A DNA stretch of 64,000 nucleotides from Butyrivibrio fibrisolvens (GTDB taxonomy: Bacteria > Bacillota > Clostridia > Lachnospirales > Lachnospiraceae). The notes beneath the pieces are model-generated. The model had not been told where the DNA came from. It did not search any database and saw only the letters and a program-made list of their open reading frames with translations. Shown here in pieces: positions 59,275 through 64,000 of this stretch. The stretch covers positions 4,464,001 to 4,528,000 of the forward strand of contig NZ_CP146963.1 in assembly GCF_037113525.1 (NCBI RefSeq), read 5' to 3'. Position numbers and translations under genes: made by a program. Every line of letters begins with the position of its first letter. The first letter of the stretch is position 1.

Positions 59275-60813
59275 TTATTCTTTATCAGACTTATCCTCGA
59301 TAGCTTCCTTTTTCTTAGAGCTATCAACCTTAACTCTCTCGCTTCTGATCTCGATCTGAGGTCCGCCTGTGCCTTCGATGTAATCTCTAGTAAGAGTTAC
59401 TCTTCCGATGTTGTCATCCTTAGGAATCTCATACATGATATCAAGCATGAATTCCTCGATGATAGAACGAAGAGCACGAGCTCCAGTATCTTTTTCCAGA
59501 GCCTTTTCTGCAATAGCTTCAAGCGCTCCGTCATCAAATCTAAGGTCTACTTCATCAAGCTCAAGGAGCTTCTGATACTGCTTAAGAATAGCATTCTTAG
59601 GCTCTTTGAGGATCGTGATAAGGGCTTCCTTAGTCAGTCCTGAAAGTGTACATACTATAGGAAGCCTTCCAAGAAACTCAGGGATCATACCAAACTTCTT
59701 GATATCCTCTGTTGTAACATATGAAAGAAGATCTTCTTCATCATACTTGTCTTTGAGCTCAGAGTTAAATCCGATTGATGAAGACTTGTTAAGTCTGTTC
59801 TTGATGATATCTGTAAGATCCGGGAAAGCACCACCACAGATAAAGAGGATATTCTTGGTATTAACTGTTGTAAGAGGCACCATAGCATTCTTGGAATTAG
59901 CACCTACAGGAACTTCAACTTCTGATCCTTCAAGGAGCTTGAGCATTCCCTGCTGTACAGATTCTCCGCTTACGTCTCTTGCTGTTGTAGACTTCTTCTT
60001 GGCGATCTTATCTATCTCATCGATAAATACGATACCGCGCTCTGCCTTTTTAACATCATTGCCTGCTGCCGCAAGGAGCTTAGAGATAACGCTCTCGATA
60101 TCATCACCGATATAACCTGCTTCTGTAAGTGATGTAGCATCTGCTATTGCAAGCGGTACATCAAGAAGGCGGGCAAGTGTCTTAACAAGATATGTCTTAC
60201 CACTACCTGTTGGTCCTATCATAAGGATATTGGACTTATCAATCTCAATGTCGTCCATAGTGCCTGTAGCAACTCTCTTGTAGTGGTTATAAACCGCAAC
60301 TGAGATAACCTTCTTGGCCTGATCCTGTCCGATTACATATTCATCAAGCTGTGCCTTGATCTTGTGAGGAGCAGGGATCTTCTTAATGTCTATTGTTTCC
60401 TCTTCCTCTTTTTTCTTGGACTTCTTGATCTTCTGTGAATTAGGGATTCCTCCCTGAAGGTTAGAGTTAAGGTCCCCAAGATTCATGAAAGTAATGCCGC
60501 TATTCTTGTTAAGCTGGTTCATGAGTTCCGGGTTATTGAGAAGATTATTGTAATCATACTGACTTACAGTATCCATGGTGCGGTGCATACAATCTTCGCA
60601 CACACATATATGATTGGGAAGCTTGTACATGCGGCCTGCCTTGGATTCAGGGCGTCTGCATATAAAGCATATATCTTCGAAATCACTGTCCTTATTATCA
60701 GAATCTTTTGAATCTGCGGAGTTTACTGTGGATTGTCCCTTATCATCTACTTCACGGAAATCCATTGCATCTGTCTTTTCCTTGTTGTCGTCGTTGTTAA
60801 AATTACTGCTCAT
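59275..60813 (-). CDS. clpX: ATP-dependent Clp protease ATP-binding subunit ClpX
   Basis: AAA+ unfoldase that feeds substrates to ClpP. 512 aa, longer than the usual 420-430 because of an acidic N-terminal extension of about 45 residues, a linker after the zinc domain, and a charged C-terminal tail. The zinc-binding domain is CFICRRPE ... CVCEDC (about 47-75). Walker A is GPTGSGKTYLVK (about 200), pore loop EAGYIGDD (GYVG in most), Walker B IVFIDEIDKIA, the ClpP-docking SSIGFNSE loop and sensor-2 DTGARALRSIIEE are all present. clpP and tig are not adjacent, which is unusual; it may be a second clpX copy. Confidence 0.92.
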   Translation of the reverse strand: MSSNFNNDDNKEKTDAMDFREVDDKGQSTVNSADSKDSDNKDSDFEDICFICRRPESKAGRMYKLPNHICVCEDCMHRTMDTVSQYDYNNLLNNPELMNQLNKNSGITFMNLGDLNSNLQGGIPNSQKIKKSKKKEEEETIDIKKIPAPHKIKAQLDEYVIGQDQAKKVISVAVYNHYKRVATGTMDDIEIDKSNILMIGPTGSGKTYLVKTLARLLDVPLAIADATSLTEAGYIGDDIESVISKLLAAAGNDVKKAERGIVFIDEIDKIAKKKSTTARDVSGESVQQGMLKLLEGSEVEVPVGANSKNAMVPLTTVNTKNILFICGGAFPDLTDIIKNRLNKSSSIGFNSELKDKYDEEDLLSYVTTEDIKKFGMIPEFLGRLPIVCTLSGLTKEALITILKEPKNAILKQYQKLLELDEVDLRFDDGALEAIAEKALEKDTGARALRSIIEEFMLDIMYEIPKDDNIGRVTLTRDYIEGTGGPQIEIRSERVKVDSSKKKEAIEDKSDKE

Positions 60814-60997
60814 AAAAACCTTTCTTTCTAAAACAAAACTGCAAAGCTGGCTTGTCGCCTGATCTTCAATAAGATTTACATTTTAAGTATTATTGAATTT
60901 TAATTCAACAATATATGTAAAAACGATTTCAGCATTCTAAGTATATGCGCATAAACCCATATTGGCAAGAAAAAATATATTAAATTAATATGATTTA

Positions 60998-61798
60998 TTA
61001 TCTGCTCCTGAACATTGTAGGCGTATAGCCAACTGTAGCCTTAAACTGGCGATTAAAATGTTCTATATTCTCATATCCGCAGTATCTGGCTATATCCTGT
61101 ATGGAATTATCTGTAGAACGCAGCAGATATCTGGCATAGCTTATCCTGCTCTTGATGATATCCTTGGTCACAGGTACATGAAAAAGTTCCTTATAAACAT
61201 GCTCAAAATATGAAAGGCTCATATTCTGGGACTTGGCAAGTTCTTCTACATCTGTAATAGACGCCGCATTATTGCCGCTGAATATGCTGTTTCTAAGTTC
61301 GCCAAAAGATCTTCTGTAACGGTTAAACTTACTGGGAGTCTTACTCTCAGCATGCATTACATCTGCAAATTTATAGATAAGGACCCTCATTTTCATATCA
61401 ATAAGATCCTTCCTGTGACCACCAGCCTGGTGAAACTCCGAATCAGCAAGCTGCCACAGATCATTTAGTTCTACCGTATTATATAAGACCACAGGCATGC
61501 CACTTGGAATTTCAAGGTCATCTATAAGCTTGTCTATTTCATCCCCGCTTCCATCTGTATCGAAATGCACCCAGCTGTCTATATATGTCATCTTCTCATG
61601 GTTGTGAAAGTGCTGCCTTTGGCCCTTTTTGAACAATATAAAGCAAGGCTCAGGATAATAGACCATCTCATCTCCCACCAGAATATCCGAAGGAGTCTCT
61701 ATATGCAGGAAAAGATAATTTTGAAGGCCATCAGGTCTGTTTATCTCCCAGCCGCTTTGATGAACATATCTATAACCAATTCCTTCAACTGCTATCAT
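60998..61798 (-). CDS. AraC-family transcriptional regulator
   Basis: 266 aa. The N-terminal 100 residues form a cupin-like sensor (YLFLHIETPSDILVGDEMVY, GQRQHFHNHEKMTYIDSWVHF). The C-terminal part has two helix-turn-helix units (EELAKSQNMSLSYFEHVYKEL and SIQDIARYCGYENIEHFNRQF) ending with the signature ATVGYTPTMFR. AAAGGGA precedes ATG 61798. It is divergent from the ABC exporter pair at 62068, separated by 269 bases; whether it controls them or a distant sugar operon is unknown. Confidence 0.9.
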   Translation of the reverse strand: MIAVEGIGYRYVHQSGWEINRPDGLQNYLFLHIETPSDILVGDEMVYYPEPCFILFKKGQRQHFHNHEKMTYIDSWVHFDTDGSGDEIDKLIDDLEIPSGMPVVLYNTVELNDLWQLADSEFHQAGGHRKDLIDMKMRVLIYKFADVMHAESKTPSKFNRYRRSFGELRNSIFSGNNAASITDVEELAKSQNMSLSYFEHVYKELFHVPVTKDIIKSRISYARYLLRSTDNSIQDIARYCGYENIEHFNRQFKATVGYTPTMFRSR

Positions 61799-62067
61799 GA
61801 CGGTTCCCTTTCAAAAAGCACAGTTTATCAAACGTTTCATATCTATCAAACTCACGAATCGCTTTGCTATATGCCTGTTTTTAAAAATGGTTGCTTTACA
61901 ATATCTTTATTATACTATCTCAAAAAAGCAAAATAAATCAATCTTAAACAATATATATCATTGTAAAAATAAAGCAACAGTCTATCATTAAAAATACGGA
62001 TTGCTTATGGCAAAGCAATTTTATATAAAATTTTCATCTGGCAATATTTTTGGTATGAGGGGATATT

Positions 62068-63843
62068 ATGAAAATCAAAAAAAGACAATCGGCAATGAGG
62101 TGGTTTTATTCCTACCTCAAAAAGTACACGTGGAAGGTTGCCCTGGGACTTATCCTTGTGACAGCTACTTCCATTCTGGCAATCATCAACCCCAGAATTA
62201 CAGGCTTTATCGTAGACGATATCATCGGCGATGGCAAAAACATCAGGATGGATCTTCTTCCAAAGTTCCTTCTTCTGATGATAGGCATCACACTTATACG
62301 AGCTATCTTCAGACTTATTTTCCTGTATCTGTTCGAGACAGCATCACAGGATATGCTCTATGACATGCGTGATGGCGTATACAGAAATCTTCTTGAGAAG
62401 GACTTTGCCTTCTATAACAGAAGCAGGACCGGCGACCTTATGAGCAGACAGACAGGTGACATGATGGCGATCCGCCATTTCGTTGCCTTTGTTATTTACA
62501 ACATTTATGAAAATGTCCTTCTGTTCACTATCGCTTTGTTCATGATCTTCTCTGTTGACTTCAGGATAGGTCTTGCCATGATCCTTGTTCTTCCTATAAC
62601 AGCTTTTATGACTTACTCACAGTCCAAGACCATAAAGCCTAAGTTCATGAACATAAGAGACAAGTTCTCATCTCTTAATGCCTTTGTTCAAGAGAACATA
62701 AGCGGTAACAGAGTCGTAAGAGCCTTCGCCAAGGAAGAGTACGAGATCGAGAAATTCGATAAGGAAAATGCCCAGTACAAAGAAGCTGAGCTTGAAGCTG
62801 CAAGAGTATGGACCAAATATGTGCCTATATTTATGCTCCTTTCAAACATGCTCACCTTCATCCTCATGGTAGCAGGTGGTATCATGTGCATTTATGGTTA
62901 CATGTCACTTGGTAACCTCGTTATGATCAACAGCTATCTGTGGATGCTCAATAACCCTCTTCAGTTTATGGGCTGGCTCATTAATGACTACCACAGATTT
63001 ACAACTTCTGTAGAAAAGATATACCAGACTATCACTCAAAAACCTGATATCCAGACTCCCCGCTATCCTAAGGAAGTCGATAAGATCAAGGGCGAAGTCG
63101 AGTTTAGAAACGTATCCTACACAGTTGATGATGAACCTGTCCTTCATGATGTAAGCTTCCACATAAAGCCGGGTCAGACAGTAGGTATCATCGGTGCAAC
63201 AGGCTCAGGTAAGTCAACTATCATGAACCTTATGTGCAGATTCTTTGATACAACCAAGGGTGAAGTCCTTATGGACGGCATCAATGTTAAAGACCTTGAT
63301 CTTCACAGGCTACGTGATGGTATCGGTATTGCTATGCAGGATATATTTCTTTTCTCAGATACTATCGAGGGTAATATTGCTTATGCAGACCCTGACTGCC
63401 CGTTTGAGAAGGTTAAGTGGGCTGCAAAGATGGCTGATGCTGATGACTTCATCACCAAGATGGATGATGGATATGACACAGTTGTCGGTGAAAGAGGTGT
63501 AGGTCTTTCCGGTGGTCAGCGTCAGAGGATCTCTCTTGCAAGAGCACTTCTCAAAGAGCCGTCTATCCTGATCCTTGATGATACAACATCTGCTGTTGAT
63601 ATGGAGACAGAAGCTGAGATCCAGCGCGATCTAAAAAAGCTTAACGGACATACTGTATTCATCATCGCTCACCGCATATCTTCGATCAAAGATGCTGATG
63701 TGATCCTTGTTGTTGAGAACGGCCGCATATCCGAGTCCGGAACTCACGATGAACTTATTGCCAAAGATGGCTATTACAAGAAGGTATTCGAACATCAGTA
63801 CGGTGAATTCGATGAGATCATGAAAAGAAAGGAGACCGCATAA
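62068..63843 (+). CDS. ABC exporter half-transporter (fused permease and ATPase)
   Basis: 591 aa. Residues about 20-315 form the six-helix exporter domain (ILAIINPRITGFIVDDII, IYENVLLFTIALFMIFSVDF). The ATPase domain covers about 340-580: Walker A GIIGATGSGKSTIMN (about 378), ABC signature VGLSGGQRQRISLARAL (about 485), Walker B ILILDDTTSAVD and switch FIIAHRISS. Walker B ends in Asp-Asp rather than Asp-Glu (ILDDTTSAVD), so the catalytic Glu is replaced, as in degenerate sites of heterodimeric exporters. It overlaps the next gene by one base (TAATG), supporting a heterodimer. GAGGGG precedes the start. Confidence 0.93.
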   Translation: MKIKKRQSAMRWFYSYLKKYTWKVALGLILVTATSILAIINPRITGFIVDDIIGDGKNIRMDLLPKFLLLMIGITLIRAIFRLIFLYLFETASQDMLYDMRDGVYRNLLEKDFAFYNRSRTGDLMSRQTGDMMAIRHFVAFVIYNIYENVLLFTIALFMIFSVDFRIGLAMILVLPITAFMTYSQSKTIKPKFMNIRDKFSSLNAFVQENISGNRVVRAFAKEEYEIEKFDKENAQYKEAELEAARVWTKYVPIFMLLSNMLTFILMVAGGIMCIYGYMSLGNLVMINSYLWMLNNPLQFMGWLINDYHRFTTSVEKIYQTITQKPDIQTPRYPKEVDKIKGEVEFRNVSYTVDDEPVLHDVSFHIKPGQTVGIIGATGSGKSTIMNLMCRFFDTTKGEVLMDGINVKDLDLHRLRDGIGIAMQDIFLFSDTIEGNIAYADPDCPFEKVKWAAKMADADDFITKMDDGYDTVVGERGVGLSGGQRQRISLARALLKEPSILILDDTTSAVDMETEAEIQRDLKKLNGHTVFIIAHRISSIKDADVILVVENGRISESGTHDELIAKDGYYKKVFEHQYGEFDEIMKRKETA

Positions 63844-64000
63844 TGGCCAGAAATAAAATTGAACAAGACGAAGAACTGGAAAGCGGTTTTGACATAAACC
63901 AGCTCAAAAGACTGGCGCACTATGTCGGCTCCTATAAAAAGGATCTGACTATCGCCGTTATCATAATGGTAATATCAAGTGCCATTTCCATGCTCATTCC
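63843..64000 (+). CDS. ABC exporter half-transporter, N-terminus (continues beyond window)
   Basis: The first 52 codons are visible (MARNKIEQDEELESGFDINQ...). A first transmembrane helix begins near residue 37 (LTIAVIIMVISSAISMLIP). The start overlaps the stop of the previous half-transporter, the usual arrangement of heterodimeric multidrug or peptide exporters. Its ATPase domain, expected to hold the canonical site, lies outside the window. Confidence 0.8.
   Translation, partial: MARNKIEQDEELESGFDINQLKRLAHYVGSYKKDLTIAVIIMVISSAISMLI

Noticed and set aside
1..64000. CRISPR arrays, tRNA or rRNA genes, complete insertion sequences
   Set aside because: No spaced direct repeats, cloverleaf-compatible stretches with CCA-adjacent stems, or transposase frames were found by reading.

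Overview
ORGANISM. The window looks like the chromosome of a low-to-moderate G+C anaerobic Firmicute, most likely a plant-fibre-degrading member of the Lachnospiraceae (Butyrivibrio/Pseudobutyrivibrio type). This rests on AGGAGG-type ribosome sites, sigma-A promoters, Gram-positive style lipoproteins and sugar ABC importers, a DUF4317 gene, a clostripain-family (C11) membrane peptidase, agmatine/carboxyspermidine polyamine genes and a c-di-GMP-controlled chemoreceptor. The genus is inference. No rRNA, tRNA, CRISPR array, prophage or intact insertion sequence was found. LAYOUT. 1-3645: sugar ABC importer (permease cut by the window edge, binding lipoprotein) divergent from a LacI regulator. 3717-7249: nagA, a flavin-fold oxidase-like gene and an unknown lipoprotein. 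7388-15796: an oligosaccharide-use locus with SGNH esterase, Lpl-type importer, AraC regulator and an intracellular DUF5703-type glycosidase. 15941-20720: DUF4317 protein, discoidin-like protein, a 219-bp palindromic element, a short-chain dehydrogenase, rpe and a cysteine-cluster protein. 21072-26736: secreted InlB-repeat protein, then polyamine genes aguA, aguB and nspC, with an OGG-type DNA glycosylase. 26930-28870: c-di-GMP-I riboswitch and methyl-accepting chemotaxis protein. 28987-30040: ECF sigma factor and its probable membrane anti-sigma partner. 30168-32294: argS behind a leader peptide and attenuator. 32296-35271: acetyltransferase, HTH protein, kinase-like protein, NUDIX hydrolase and a gene remnant. 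35367-38866: ABC-2 exporter with an ArsR-type regulator sharing one operator-like sequence. 39029-40988: XRE regulator, a second copy of the palindromic element, and an acetyltransferase-like membrane protein. 41090-48082: arabinose operon (split transketolase, araD, FGGY kinase, araA, araR). 48356-48904: BrnT/BrnA toxin-antitoxin module with a seemingly leaderless toxin mRNA. 48964-55181: flavin reductase, C11 peptidase and, divergently, two unknown membrane proteins. 55267-59069: GH2 glycosidase, DUF975, SprA-like metalloprotease and a small membrane protein. 59275-64000: clpX, AraC regulator and a divergent pair of ABC exporter half-transporters (the second cut off). HOW IT FITS TOGETHER. 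The sugar loci describe import of oligosaccharides, intracellular hydrolysis and entry into the pentose phosphate pathway. aguA/aguB make putrescine from agmatine, and nspC performs the last step of the carboxyspermidine route. Most interesting observations: (1) two copies of a ~219-bp hairpin element whose arms have diverged with full compensatory changes while the inner, imperfectly paired core is conserved; (2) an arginine-rich leader peptide and attenuator before argS, together with an apparent one-base frameshift inside argS; (3) an operator-like sequence shared by the ArsR gene and its ABC exporter operon.
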